Origin: Paraburkholderia unamae
GTDB taxonomy: Bacteria; Pseudomonadota; Gammaproteobacteria; Burkholderiales; Burkholderiaceae
Direction: 5' to 3'
Length of the DNA: 64,000 nucleotides
NCBI RefSeq assembly: GCF_003268775.1
Contig: NZ_QLSU01000010.1
Span: 248,001 to 312,000 of the forward strand
Positions within the stretch are counted from its first letter, which is position 1. Every line of letters begins with the position of its first letter. The notes under the pieces were generated by a model. It ran no database searches. It was given only the letters and a program-made list of their open reading frames with translations, and was not told the origin of the DNA. Below are positions 1 to 10,278 of the stretch, in pieces. The translations under genes were made by a program, and so were the position numbers.

Positions 1-254
1 AGGCCGGCCAGGTCGTGAAGGTGAAGGTGCTCGACGTCGACGTGAAGCGTCAGCGCATCGCGCTCACGATGCGCCTGGACGACGACCCCATGAGCGCCGG
101 CGGATCGCGCGGCGGCGGTGCCGGTCAATCGGGCAACCGCGACCGCGATAACCGCGGCGGCGGCAATCGTGACAATCGCGGCGGCCAGCGCTCACGCGAC
201 GCCGAACCGGCGGGCGCGATGGCGGCGGCATTCGCGAAGCTCAAGCAACGCTAA
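1..254 (+). CDS. tex: Tex family RNA-binding transcription accessory protein, C-terminal end only
   Basis: Only the last 83 codons are present; the gene enters from before the window in the frame starting at base 3. The visible part begins in the last strands of an S1 RNA-binding domain (GQVVKVKVLDVD, then RIALTMRL) and continues into a disordered tail rich in Gly, Arg, Asn and Asp (RDRDNRGGGNRDNRGG). It ends near AAAFAKLKQR. An S1 domain followed by such an RGG-like tail is typical of burkholderial Tex, a cytoplasmic nucleic-acid-binding protein linked to transcription and RNA metabolism. The catalytic-like YqgF and HhH parts lie outside the window, so the assignment rests on the S1 end, the tail and the neighbourhood next to kup. 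Confidence 0.75.
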   Translation, partial: AGQVVKVKVLDVDVKRQRIALTMRLDDDPMSAGGSRGGGAGQSGNRDRDNRGGGNRDNRGGQRSRDAEPAGAMAAAFAKLKQR

Positions 255-303
255 CGCCCGCACGACACGGCGTGAGCGCCCACGGTTCACGTTGTGAGCG
301 CAA

Positions 304-333
304 CAAAAAAGGCACCCTCGGGTGCCTTTTTTG
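304..333. terminator. Bidirectional rho-independent terminator between tex and kup
   Basis: A hairpin with arms GGCACCC and GGGTGCC is flanked by an A-run on the left and a T-run on the right. It can therefore stop transcription from tex (plus) and from kup (minus). Confidence 0.9.
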
Positions 334-358
334 TTGCCGGTCGAAACGAAGCGATCGA

Positions 359-2245
359 TCAGATCTCGATCTTCGTCCCGAGCTCGACCACGCGGTTCGC
401 AGGAATACTGAAGAAGTCCGTGGGCTTCGCCGCGTTCTGATGCATCCACGCAAACACGCGCTCGCGGAAAATCGACATGCCGGGCAACTGCGTCGGCACG
501 ACGGTCTCGCGGGCGAGGAAGAACGACGTATCCATCATCTCGAACGTCATGTTGTGGGTGCGCGAAATTTCTTCAAGCACGGCCTGCACATCGGGCGTTT
601 CGTTGAAGCCGTAATCGGCCTTCACAAGATAGAGCCCGCCGCCCACGTCCTTCACCGTCACGCGATCGGCGTCCGCCACGTAGGGAATATCGCGGATCAC
701 GAAGGTCAGGAAAATCGTGCGCTCGTGCAGCACCTTGTTGTGCTTGAGGTTGTGCAGCAAGCTCACCGGCACCAGTTCCTCGCTGCCCGTGAGGTAGATG
801 GCCGTGCCCGACACGCGGTGCGGCGGGTGCGCGAGCAGCCCCTGCAGGAAGGGCATGAGCGGAATGCCGTCAGCGGCCGTACGCTCCTTCACGATCATGC
901 GGCCCTTGAACCAGGTCATCAGCAGGAAGAACAGCAGCGCGCCAATGCCGAGCGGCAGCCAGCCGCCCTCTTCGACCTTCAGCAGATTCGCGCCGAAGAA
1001 GCCCAGATCGACGGCCAGCAGCACCGTGATGATGCCGGTGACGAGCGCCTTGTTCCACTTCCACACTTTCGTCATCACGACGGCGACGAGCACCGTGGTG
1101 ATCACCATCGTCGCGGTCACGGCGATACCGTAGGCGGCGGCCAGATTGTCCGAACTCTTGAAGGCCACCACGATGCACAGGATGATGAAGAGCAGCATCC
1201 AGTTCACGACCGGCACGTAGATCTGGCCGATGGCGAGATCCGACGTGTGCAGGACCTTCATGCGCGGCACGTAGCCGAGGAGGATGGCCTGGCTCGTGAG
1301 CGAGTACGCGCCCGAAATCACGGCCTGCGAGGCAATCACGGTGGCGACCGTGGAGAGCACGACGAGCGGCAGCAAAGCCCAGTCGGGCGCGAGCAGGAAG
1401 AACGGGTTTTCGATCGCGCGATGGTCCTGCATCAGCAGCGCGCCCTGCCCGAAGTAGTTGAGCACGAGCGAGGGCATCACGAGCGTGTACCACGCGCAGC
1501 GAATGGGCTTCGCGCCAAAGTGGCCCATGTCGGCGTAGAGCGCTTCCGCGCCGGTCAGCACCAGCACGACCGAGCCGAGCACCACATAGGCTTGCAGCAT
1601 GTGCGCGCCCATGAAGGAGATCGCGTAATACGGGCTGAGCGCGGCGATGACGCCCGGCGCCTGCACGATGCGCGAGACGCCCAGCACGGCGATGGTGATG
1701 AACCACAGCACCATGATCGGCCCGAACAGGCGGCCGACGAGCGCGGTGCCGTGCCGCTGGATCCAGAACAGCAGGACCAGGATCACCATGGTGAGCGGCA
1801 GCACGAGGTGCGAGAGCTTGGGCGCCGCGATCTCCAGACCCTCCACCGCCGACATGACGGAGATGGCCGGCGTGATGACGGCGTCGCCATAGAACATGCA
1901 CGCGCCGAAGATGCCTAGCGCCGTGAGCAGCGCAGCCGATTTGCTCTTGCGGTTGAACGAGCGCATGGCGAGCGCCATGAGCGCGAGCACGCCGCCTTCG
2001 CCGTTGTTGTCGGCGCGCATCACGAAAAGGACGTACTTGATGCTCACGACGATCACGATCGCCCAGAACAGGAGCGAAATGACGCCGAGAATGGAGGTCT
2101 CGTTGAGCGGAATGCCGTGAGACGGGCTGAATGCCTCTTTCAGCGAGTACAGCGGACTCGTGCCGATGTCGCCGAACACCACGCCGATGGCCGCTACGGC
2201 AAGGGAAGGTAGCGGCTGTTTGGCCACGTGTGTGCTAGTTGTCAT
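359..2245 (-). CDS. kup: Low-affinity K+ transporter Kup
   Basis: A 628-residue inner-membrane potassium:proton symporter of the KUP/HAK/KT family. The family signature GDIGTSPLYS lies at residues 25-34 in the first membrane segment. About 12 hydrophobic segments follow over the first 430 residues or so, then a soluble C-terminal domain. The length matches the family. The open frame runs on upstream to 2638, but the ATG at 2245 gives the normal Kup N-terminus (MTTSTHVAKQPLPSLAVAA) and the longer version would run into the neighbouring gene. It lies downstream of the phosphoribosyltransferase gene but is separated from it by a terminator, so it probably has its own promoter. Confidence 0.95.
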   Translation of the reverse strand: MTTSTHVAKQPLPSLAVAAIGVVFGDIGTSPLYSLKEAFSPSHGIPLNETSILGVISLLFWAIVIVVSIKYVLFVMRADNNGEGGVLALMALAMRSFNRKSKSAALLTALGIFGACMFYGDAVITPAISVMSAVEGLEIAAPKLSHLVLPLTMVILVLLFWIQRHGTALVGRLFGPIMVLWFITIAVLGVSRIVQAPGVIAALSPYYAISFMGAHMLQAYVVLGSVVLVLTGAEALYADMGHFGAKPIRCAWYTLVMPSLVLNYFGQGALLMQDHRAIENPFFLLAPDWALLPLVVLSTVATVIASQAVISGAYSLTSQAILLGYVPRMKVLHTSDLAIGQIYVPVVNWMLLFIILCIVVAFKSSDNLAAAYGIAVTATMVITTVLVAVVMTKVWKWNKALVTGIITVLLAVDLGFFGANLLKVEEGGWLPLGIGALLFFLLMTWFKGRMIVKERTAADGIPLMPFLQGLLAHPPHRVSGTAIYLTGSEELVPVSLLHNLKHNKVLHERTIFLTFVIRDIPYVADADRVTVKDVGGGLYLVKADYGFNETPDVQAVLEEISRTHNMTFEMMDTSFFLARETVVPTQLPGMSIFRERVFAWMHQNAAKPTDFFSIPANRVVELGTKIEI

Positions 2246-2454
2246 ATACGCGGTAGTCCGTTTCGAGGCGGAAAAAACGAGCGCTATTCTAAACCGGGCT
2301 GCGGCGGAATCCGAGCCATCGTCGCGGCACTGCGACATACCTTGTCCCCGCGCAGTGTAGCACCGGCCCCAAACGCCGTCTGCCCGCCTGCCCGTCTGCT
2401 CGCTCGCTGGCGTTTCGCATGCGCGGCATGGGACGCGTCGCGGCGCTACGAGAC

Positions 2455-2484
2455 AAAAAAAACGGAGCCATGAAGGCTCCGTTT
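2455..2484 (-). terminator. Rho-independent terminator after the phosphoribosyltransferase gene
   Basis: The hairpin arms are ACGGAGCC and GGCTCCGT around a short ATGAA loop. On the minus strand it is followed by eight T residues. It ends transcription coming from the purA-phosphoribosyltransferase pair before kup. Confidence 0.85.
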
Positions 2485-2535
2485 CTGGTAGGCAGCGCCG
2501 CGCGGCCCTAAGGCCCCGTGGCACGCAGCCAGCCC

Positions 2536-3105
2536 TTACTTCTGCGCGTCCTGCGCCTGCTGCAAACCGCGCTTGATCCACGCACCGAGATTGTGCGGGC
2601 GAACCGTATCCCACTCCTCGAACGGCTGGTGGATCCACGGATTGGTCGGCAGATGCTGGACGAAATAGTCCGGCGTCACCTTCGAGCAGCCCTTGTACCA
2701 GAGCACGGCCGAGCGCACGCCGGTCACAGCCGGGTAACGCTCCTTGAGGTGCTCCTGCACGCGTGCGAGCGTGACGCCCGAATCGACGAGATCGTCGACG
2801 AGCAGCACGTTGCCCTCCAGATGACCGCGCGTCATCGTGATGTACTGTGCGATGTCGAGATCGCCCTGCTCCGTGCCCGCGGCTTCGCGGTACGAGCTCG
2901 TCGCGAGAATCGCGAGCGGCAGGTCATAGATGCGCGAGAGCTGGTCGCCCACGCGCAAACCGCCGCGCGCGAGACACAGGATCTGATCGAATTTCCAGCG
3001 CGACTCGTGCACCTTCAGCGCGAGCAGTTCGATCAGCCGGTGATATTCATCCCAGCCGACCCACAGGTTTTTCTCGTCATTGCGCGGGTCCATCATTTGA
3101 ATCAT
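2536..3105 (-). CDS. Phosphoribosyltransferase domain protein
   Basis: A 189-residue type I phosphoribosyltransferase. The PRPP-binding loop LVDDLVDSG is at residues 102-110 and an ARGG loop at 46-49. The fold is that of hypoxanthine/xanthine-guanine phosphoribosyltransferases, so a purine-salvage reaction (base + PRPP to nucleotide) is the best inference; the base used cannot be read from the sequence. It sits 23 bp after purA on the same strand, consistent with a purine role. There are in-frame ATGs at 3105, 3096 and 3093; an AAGAAGG element precedes the first. Confidence 0.85.
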   Translation of the reverse strand: MIQMMDPRNDEKNLWVGWDEYHRLIELLALKVHESRWKFDQILCLARGGLRVGDQLSRIYDLPLAILATSSYREAAGTEQGDLDIAQYITMTRGHLEGNVLLVDDLVDSGVTLARVQEHLKERYPAVTGVRSAVLWYKGCSKVTPDYFVQHLPTNPWIHQPFEEWDTVRPHNLGAWIKRGLQQAQDAQK

Positions 3106-3128
3106 TTTTGCTTCTGCCTTCTTACGAC

Positions 3129-4475
<1,347 letters not shown>

Positions 4476-4655
4476 GGTGTTTCGTTAGCTGGTTAAAAAC
4501 GTATTCTACCTGGGTTCGGCGGCAAGGCCGCCTTTTTTTCCCGCAATTCGCGGAAATTCCTTTTGCGCTCAACGGCATGCGCGAATTGGAGCGCCCTGCG
4601 GGACGCTTGCCCAGGCCCTTGTCGGGCGGCGCAAATGGCCGCCCGGGCGTGCTTC

Positions 4656-5807
4656 TCAGACGTGCTTTTCGACGACCCAGACACCGTCGCGCTCGACGAG
4701 CACGCGGTCACAGGCGAACTCGTCCATGTCGTGCTCGTGGCCCGGCAGCGCCTGGATCACGACCTCGCCCGCGTCGCGCAACGCGGCGATGGCGGCGCGC
4801 AGCGTCTCGTCATGGCGCCACGGCGCGAGAACCGCGCTGCTGCGCGCCTCGACGGGCGAAATGCGCGCCACTTCGCGCAGGTCGAGCGAAAAGCCCGTGG
4901 CCGCGCGGGCGCGCCCGTAGACCTCGCCCACCTTGTCGTAACGGCCGCCGCGCGCCACGGCGTTGGGCACGCCATCCACATAGGCCGAGAACATCACGCC
5001 GCTGTGATACGCGTAGCCCGCCAGATCCGCGAGGTCGATCATCAGTTCGGCGCCTTCGATTTCGCCCACGAGGAACGCGAGGTCGTCGAGCGCACGGTCG
5101 ATGCCCGGCAGCGCCGGCAGACGCTTGCGCGCTTCGTCGATCACGCTCGCGTCGCCGTAGAGCGCAGGCAGCGCACGCAGCGCGTCGCGCGACACGGCTT
5201 CGAGGTTCTGCGTGAGTTCCGCGAGGCGCGGCACGTCCTTGCCAGCCAGCGCTTCATACAAAGCGTCGCCGAGCGCCGCTGCGGCCGGATCGGCCTCGAA
5301 GATCGCCGCGAGCACGCCCGCGTGCGAGAGGTCGAGGCGCACCTTCGCGAGGCCCGCGAGGCGCAGCGCGTCGAGCATCAGCTGCTGGATTTCGAGATCG
5401 GCTTCGAGGCCCGCATGGCCGTAGATTTCAGCGCCGATCTGGATCTGCTCGCGCGTGGCGTGCAGGCCGCGCGGCAGCGTATGCAGCACGTTGCCCGCAT
5501 AGCACAGGCGCGTCACGCACTGGCGGTTGAGCAGGTGCGCGTCGATGCGCGCGACTTGCGGCGTGATGTCGGCGCGCAGACCGAGCGTGCGGCCCGAGAG
5601 CTGATCCACGAGCTTGAAGGTGCGCAGATTCAGGTCGCGCCCGCTGCCCACGAGCAGCGACTCCAGGTATTCGAGCATCGGCGGCATGACCATCTCGTAG
5701 CCATACGCGCGGAAGCGGTCCAGCAGACGGCGGCGCAGCTCTTCGATCTTGCGCGCCTCGGACGGCAGCACGTCTGCAATATTCTCGGGAAGTAACCAGG
5801 TCGACAT
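4656..5807 (-). CDS. hisZ: ATP phosphoribosyltransferase regulatory subunit
   Basis: A 383-residue HisRS-like protein. It has the class II synthetase catalytic fold, with FRAYGYEMVMPPMLEYLESL and LRADITPQVARID, but stops before any anticodon-binding domain and is shorter than the real HisRS at 13970-15307. HisZ pairs with short-form HisG to start histidine synthesis and give feedback control; hisG itself is not in the window. The frame opens upstream to 5855, but the ATG at 5807 (MSTWLLPENIADVLP) is the usual family start. It follows the hflK-hflC-DUF2065 genes, a conserved betaproteobacterial order. Confidence 0.95.
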   Translation of the reverse strand: MSTWLLPENIADVLPSEARKIEELRRRLLDRFRAYGYEMVMPPMLEYLESLLVGSGRDLNLRTFKLVDQLSGRTLGLRADITPQVARIDAHLLNRQCVTRLCYAGNVLHTLPRGLHATREQIQIGAEIYGHAGLEADLEIQQLMLDALRLAGLAKVRLDLSHAGVLAAIFEADPAAAALGDALYEALAGKDVPRLAELTQNLEAVSRDALRALPALYGDASVIDEARKRLPALPGIDRALDDLAFLVGEIEGAELMIDLADLAGYAYHSGVMFSAYVDGVPNAVARGGRYDKVGEVYGRARAATGFSLDLREVARISPVEARSSAVLAPWRHDETLRAAIAALRDAGEVVIQALPGHEHDMDEFACDRVLVERDGVWVVEKHV

Positions 5808-5905
5808 CGGTTGAGTCCTACCACAATGAGGGCCGCGTGCGGCGAGACGCCACACGCAGCCGATAATTCGGAATCCGGCAAATACACGGCGACGGCCCGT
5901 GGCCG

Positions 5906-6097
5906 TCAGGTCGCCAGCATCAGCAGCACGAGGCCGAGCCCCATCACGATGAGCCCACCAATCCGGATGTGATGCGGCGGCCGCTCCGCGATTTTACGAA
6001 ATGTGTCACGCCACGCCGTCGGAAAGACGAACGGGAACATGCCCTCGATAATCAGCATCAGCGCGATCGCGAGCAAGAGGGAGCCAGCTATGTCCAT
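5906..6097 (-). CDS. DUF2065 small inner-membrane protein
   Basis: A 63-residue protein made of two hydrophobic segments (roughly residues 4-24 and 43-62) joined by a short basic loop (WRDTFRKIAERPPHHIR). It resembles the DUF2065/YjeT family, whose gene is classically found right after hflC in proteobacteria, as here (48 bp after the hflC stop). Its function is not established. The neighbourhood suggests a link to the HflKC membrane complex, but that is inference. Confidence 0.85.
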   Translation of the reverse strand: MDIAGSLLLAIALMLIIEGMFPFVFPTAWRDTFRKIAERPPHHIRIGGLIVMGLGLVLLMLAT

Positions 6098-6145
6098 GCG
6101 AAGGAAAAGCGCCGCGCGGTGCGCGGCGCCTGTGTCTCGTTTTGT

Positions 6146-7060
6146 CTAGTGTTTGCGCGGCGCGGCGGAAGGCTGTGACGTATCGCCACCGCCCGTGCCG
6201 CCGTTCGGGCCACGCATGAAGCGGAAGAACTCGCTCGACGAATCGACGACGATCACGTCGCCGGGCCGGAAGCTCTCACGGTATGCGAGCATGCTCTGGT
6301 AGAACCGGTAGAAGTCCGGGTCGCGCCCGAACGCCTCGGCGGCAATGGCCGCGGCCTTACCGTCGCCTTCACCCTTGATCGCCTGCGCCTGGGCGTAGGC
6401 ATCGGCCACCACGCCCTGCTGCTTGCGTTCCGCGTCGTCCTTGATCTGCTGCGCCTCGGCCGCGCCCTTCTCGCGCGTTTCGGCCGCGGCCTGCTCGCGT
6501 GCGGCGCTCATGCGCTTGAAGACCGTTTCGGCCAGCTCCGGCGGGTAGTCGACGCGCGTGAGCTCGATCGAGATCACGTCGATGCCGAGCGCCGCCGCGG
6601 TCTGCCGCAACGCATCGCGCGCGCCGTTGGCGATGGCTTCCTGCTGCCCGAGCGCCTCCGTGAGCGTGACTTTCGAGAACGCGTCGCTGAGCGCGTCGCG
6701 CGAAAGCGCGGCAAGGCGGTCGGCGAGCGTCTGCGCGTCGCCCTTGGTGGCGGCGAACAGCTTGAGCGGGTCGGAAATGCGGTAGCGCACGACCGGGTTC
6801 ACGAGCAGCTCGGTTTTGTCCGAGGTCGTGTAGCGGTCAGCGTCCGGGGCGTCGAAGGCCTGAACACGCGTGTCGATCCACGTGACGGTCTGGAACGGCG
6901 GCGGCAGCTTCACATGAAGCCCCGGACCCGCGAGCGTGGCGTTGGCCCCGCCCGATGAAGAAACAATGGCGACGTGACGCGGATCGACCATGAAAACGGC
7001 CGACGAGGCAACCAGCACGACAACCACGACGGCGACGACGAGCGCAATGATCTTGTTCAT
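6146..7060 (-). CDS. hflC: HflC, SPFH-domain subunit of the HflKC complex
   Basis: A 304-residue band-7/SPFH protein. One N-terminal membrane segment (about residues 3-24) is followed by the SPFH domain and a charged helical stretch rich in Ala, Glu and Lys. It ends in a Gly/Pro-rich tail. HflC and HflK form a large membrane cage around the FtsH protease and restrain it. The frame is open upstream, but the ATG at 7060 has a good ribosome site (AGGGGAG) and starts right at the signal anchor MNKIIALVVAVVVVV. It lies 13 bp after hflK. Confidence 0.95.
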   Translation of the reverse strand: MNKIIALVVAVVVVVLVASSAVFMVDPRHVAIVSSSGGANATLAGPGLHVKLPPPFQTVTWIDTRVQAFDAPDADRYTTSDKTELLVNPVVRYRISDPLKLFAATKGDAQTLADRLAALSRDALSDAFSKVTLTEALGQQEAIANGARDALRQTAAALGIDVISIELTRVDYPPELAETVFKRMSAAREQAAAETREKGAAEAQQIKDDAERKQQGVVADAYAQAQAIKGEGDGKAAAIAAEAFGRDPDFYRFYQSMLAYRESFRPGDVIVVDSSSEFFRFMRGPNGGTGGGDTSQPSAAPRKH

Positions 7061-7073
7061 ATCGGCGCTCCCC

Positions 7074-8519
7074 TTATTGCACGTCGTCTTCGCGACCGCG
7101 CGAGCGGAACGCGTCGCGCGACCGGAAGGCGTCGCTCGCGGCGGCCGCCGCGTCGCTGGCCGTGGGCGCGGGAGCCGCGCCTTGCTGCTGTGCGCCTGGT
7201 TGTGCGCCCGGTTGCGCACCTTGCTGCTGTGGCTCACTCGTGGCCGCCGGCGCGGAAGCGGCGCCCGCGTCCGAGGCCGCAGCCGGCGCTGCCGCGGCGG
7301 CGCCCGGAGCCGCGACAGCACCCGCTGCCGCCGCGGCGCGCAGGCGCGTCGCGTCGACGAGCTTGTCGAGCGGGAGATAAATCACGTTGTTGCCCGACTT
7401 GCTGTCGACGAACACCTTCGTCGCGTTCGAGTAGATGTGCTGCATGGTGTCCAGATACATGCGCTCGCGGATCACGGCAGGCGCCTTCGCGTATTGCTCG
7501 TAGACCTGCGTGAAGCGTTGTGCGTCGCCCTGCGCCTGCGAGACCACGCGCTCGCTATACGCCTTGGCGTCGTCGATGAGGCGCGTGGCGTCCGCCTGCG
7601 CGCGCGGCAGCAACTGGTCGGCGTAGGCCTGTGCGTCGCGCTTCGCGCGCTCGCGGTCCTGGCGCGCCTTGGCTTCGTCGTCGACCGCGGCCTGCACCTG
7701 GTCGGGCGCGGACACGCTCTGGATCGCCACGCCGGTCACGCCAAGACCCGTCTTGTACTCGTCGAGCGCATGCTGGATCGTGTCAGCCAGTTGCGCGCGA
7801 ATCGGCTCGCGGTCCGCATAGAGCACGTCGGTCGTGCTGCGCGCGCCCACCACCGTGCGCACCGCGGCCTGCGCGGCCTGGGTAACGGTGAGGTCGGGGT
7901 CGACGCTGCGGAAAAGGTAATCGGTAGGCTGCTTCACCTGGTACTGGACCGTGAAACGCACGTTGAGAATGTCGCCGTCATGCGTGATGACCGCGGCGTC
8001 CTTCACGTTCGCGGGACGCACGAGGTTGCTGCGGCCGATCTCGACGGTGCGGATCTGGCCGACATTGACGATTTCGTGGGTCTGGAACGGATACGGCAAG
8101 CGCCAGTGCACGCCCTGGCCGACCGTGTGGCGATACTGGCCGAACTGCAACACGACACCCGCCTGGCCTTCCTGGACGACGAACACGCCGCTGCCCACGT
8201 AGATCGCGATGAGCACGCCGAGCACGATGCCCACGCCGATGCGCGCGCCATGACCGTTATCCGGGCGCGGCCCGAAGCCGCCCGGCCCCTTGCCCTTGCG
8301 GCCAAAGAAAGCGGACACGCGGCGGTTGAAGTCGCGCCACATTTCGTCGAGATCGGGCGGGCCGTCACCCTTGTCGCCCTTGTTGCCGTTATTGCCCGAC
8401 GGGCGACGCGAGTCGTCGGGGCGCTGACCATTGCCCTCGCCTCGTCCCCAACGCGGGTCGTTCAGCGAGAAAATGGCGCGCGCGCGCTGCCAGCCAGTCC
8501 GCTTGTTGTAATCGTTCAC
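7074..8519 (-). CDS. hflK: HflK, SPFH-domain subunit of the HflKC complex
   Basis: A 481-residue partner of HflC. The N-terminal 85 residues are rich in Gly, Asn and Asp and should face the cytoplasm. A membrane segment follows at about residues 94-114, then the SPFH domain (VFVVQEGQAGVVLQFGQY onward). The last 75 or so residues are low-complexity Ala/Gln/Pro-rich sequence with GAQPGAQPGAQ repeats, longer than in enteric HflK. With HflC it regulates FtsH. It lies between hflX and hflC, the standard order hfq-hflX-hflK-hflC. Confidence 0.95.
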   Translation of the reverse strand: MNDYNKRTGWQRARAIFSLNDPRWGRGEGNGQRPDDSRRPSGNNGNKGDKGDGPPDLDEMWRDFNRRVSAFFGRKGKGPGGFGPRPDNGHGARIGVGIVLGVLIAIYVGSGVFVVQEGQAGVVLQFGQYRHTVGQGVHWRLPYPFQTHEIVNVGQIRTVEIGRSNLVRPANVKDAAVITHDGDILNVRFTVQYQVKQPTDYLFRSVDPDLTVTQAAQAAVRTVVGARSTTDVLYADREPIRAQLADTIQHALDEYKTGLGVTGVAIQSVSAPDQVQAAVDDEAKARQDRERAKRDAQAYADQLLPRAQADATRLIDDAKAYSERVVSQAQGDAQRFTQVYEQYAKAPAVIRERMYLDTMQHIYSNATKVFVDSKSGNNVIYLPLDKLVDATRLRAAAAAGAVAAPGAAAAAPAAASDAGAASAPAATSEPQQQGAQPGAQPGAQQQGAAPAPTASDAAAAASDAFRSRDAFRSRGREDDVQ

Positions 8520-8632
8520 CTGTGTTCGTTCACCAGAGTAGACAGCGGGTCAATTGCGTGCGGATTCGATCGGAACCACCGGGGAACCGCCGGGCCGGCC
8601 CTGCATGCAAGGCGGGCGACGGCAGGCGCGCT

Positions 8633-9817
8633 TCAGCGCTCGTGCCCGGCTTGCCAGCCTGATTCTTGCTGCGCCGCGCTCCAGTCGGCGCCCAGGGGCT
8701 GCGACGTTTCGGCAAGCGGCTCGGCAGTCGCAATTTCAGCGATGGCGGAGCGCAGCGCGTCAAGTCCGACACCCGTGCGTGCGCTCAAAAAGACGCGCGA
8801 AATATTACCATATTCATCTCGCTCGACCGTTCCGCCGCGGGCCGCCAGCTCTGGCACCGCGTCGATCTTGTTGAAGACGAGCACCTGGCGGATCGTGTCC
8901 GCGCCGATATCGCGCAGCACCTCGTTCACCTGATCGATCTGGTCGAGGCGCACGGCGCTCGACGCATCCACCACGTGCAGCAGCAGGTCGGCCTGAACCG
9001 TTTCCTGAAGCGTTGCGCGGAACGCGGCGACGAGCTGGTGAGGCAGTTCGCGGATGAACCCGACCGTATCGGAGAGCACGATCTGGCCCACTTCGTCACC
9101 GAGCCAGACGCGCCGCGAGGTCGTGTCGAGCGTCGCGAACAACTGGTCGGCGGCGTAGGCCTGGGCCTTCGTGAGCGCGTTGAAAAGCGTGGACTTGCCC
9201 GCGTTCGTATAGCCCACGAGCGAGACCGACATCGTACGGTTGCGTTCGCGCTGGCGCCGTTGCGTGCCGTGCTGGCGACGCAGCTTCGCGAGCTTGCCCT
9301 GAAGCATCTTGATGCGCTCGCCAATGAGCCGGCGGTCGGTTTCGAGCTGCGTTTCACCGGGACCGCGCAGACCGATACCCCCCTTCTGGCGCTCAAGGTG
9401 AGTCCAGGCGCGCACGAGGCGCGTGGCGAGATACTGAAGCTGTGCGAGCTCGACTTGCAGCTTGCCTTCGTGGCTGCGGGCGCGTTGCGCGAAGATGTCG
9501 AGAATGAGGCTCGTGCGGTCGATCACGCGGCGATTGAGCGCACGCTCCAGGTTACGTTGCTGGGCGGGCGACAGCGCGTGATTGAAAATGACGATTTCGA
9601 CGTCGTTCGCCTCGCAGGCGAGACGCAGTTCATCGGCCTTGCCGCTGCCGATAAACATGGCGGCGTCGGGGCTCGAGCGTCGGCCGGTGAGCGTGACGGC
9701 GGGATGGGCGCCCGCGCTTTTGGCGAGCAGGCTGAGTTCTTCGAGACTGGCTTCGAAGTCGGTCTTGCCGAAGTCGATGCCGACAAGTGCGGCGTTGATC
9801 AAATTAGCGGATGTCAA
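8633..9817 (-). CDS. hflX: Ribosome-associated GTPase HflX
   Basis: A 394-residue Obg-HflX family GTPase that splits stalled 70S ribosomes, notably under heat stress. The N-terminal HflX domain carries the signature GGIGLRGPGETQLE at residues 146-159, followed by a basic coiled segment. The G domain has P-loop GYTNAGKS at 202-209, then DTVG (G3) and NKID (G4). The length is close to the E. coli protein. It lies 59 bp after hfq on the same strand. Confidence 0.96.
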   Translation of the reverse strand: MTSANLINAALVGIDFGKTDFEASLEELSLLAKSAGAHPAVTLTGRRSSPDAAMFIGSGKADELRLACEANDVEIVIFNHALSPAQQRNLERALNRRVIDRTSLILDIFAQRARSHEGKLQVELAQLQYLATRLVRAWTHLERQKGGIGLRGPGETQLETDRRLIGERIKMLQGKLAKLRRQHGTQRRQRERNRTMSVSLVGYTNAGKSTLFNALTKAQAYAADQLFATLDTTSRRVWLGDEVGQIVLSDTVGFIRELPHQLVAAFRATLQETVQADLLLHVVDASSAVRLDQIDQVNEVLRDIGADTIRQVLVFNKIDAVPELAARGGTVERDEYGNISRVFLSARTGVGLDALRSAIAEIATAEPLAETSQPLGADWSAAQQESGWQAGHER

Positions 9818-9876
9818 AATGAAAGCGGCCGGACCGAAGCCGCCTGGAAGGCGCCCCGGGCCGGCCGCGTCATGGA

Positions 9877-10113
9877 TCAGGACGCTTCCGAATCCGGGTG
9901 GAAATTCACCGGACGGGCCGGGACGACCGTGGAAATGGCGTGCTTGTAAACCATTTGCGTAACCGTATTACGGAGCAACACGACGTACTGGTCGAACGAT
10001 TCGATGTTCCCTTGAAGCTTGATGCCGTTGACCAGATAGATCGAAACAGGCACGTGCTCCTTGCGCAGCGCGTTCAGAAACGGGTCTTGTAACAATTGCC
10101 CTTTGTTGCTCAT
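9877..10113 (-). CDS. hfq: RNA chaperone Hfq
   Basis: A 78-residue Sm-like protein that forms a hexameric ring and pairs small RNAs with mRNAs. Sm1 (LVNGIKLQGNIESFDQYVVLL) and Sm2 (YKHAIST, the hallmark of Hfq) are both intact. The N-terminus (MSNKGQLLQDPFLNALRKE) carries the proximal-face residues. The C-terminal tail (VNFHPDSEAS) is short, as in other Burkholderia Hfq1 proteins and unlike E. coli. A GGAG element lies just before the ATG. The gene is 166 bp downstream of der. Confidence 0.98.
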   Translation of the reverse strand: MSNKGQLLQDPFLNALRKEHVPVSIYLVNGIKLQGNIESFDQYVVLLRNTVTQMVYKHAISTVVPARPVNFHPDSEAS

Positions 10114-10278
10114 AGCAAACTCCGTATTTTTTTGCAGGTTTAACTTATATTGGGGTGAAGAAAAAGAAATCCACCACCAATCGCTACACTATAGCTGATT
10201 CTCGTTCCCCCGCGCGGTTCCTGGCGGTTCGGCCAGGAGGCCTTTGCGCGGTAGCGAACGCTCGTCAGCAATAGCGCG

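Noticed and set aside
272..1918. A 548-codon plus-strand frame opposite kup.
   Set aside because: Very rich in His, Arg and Asp, no motif, wholly opposite a clear Kup gene.
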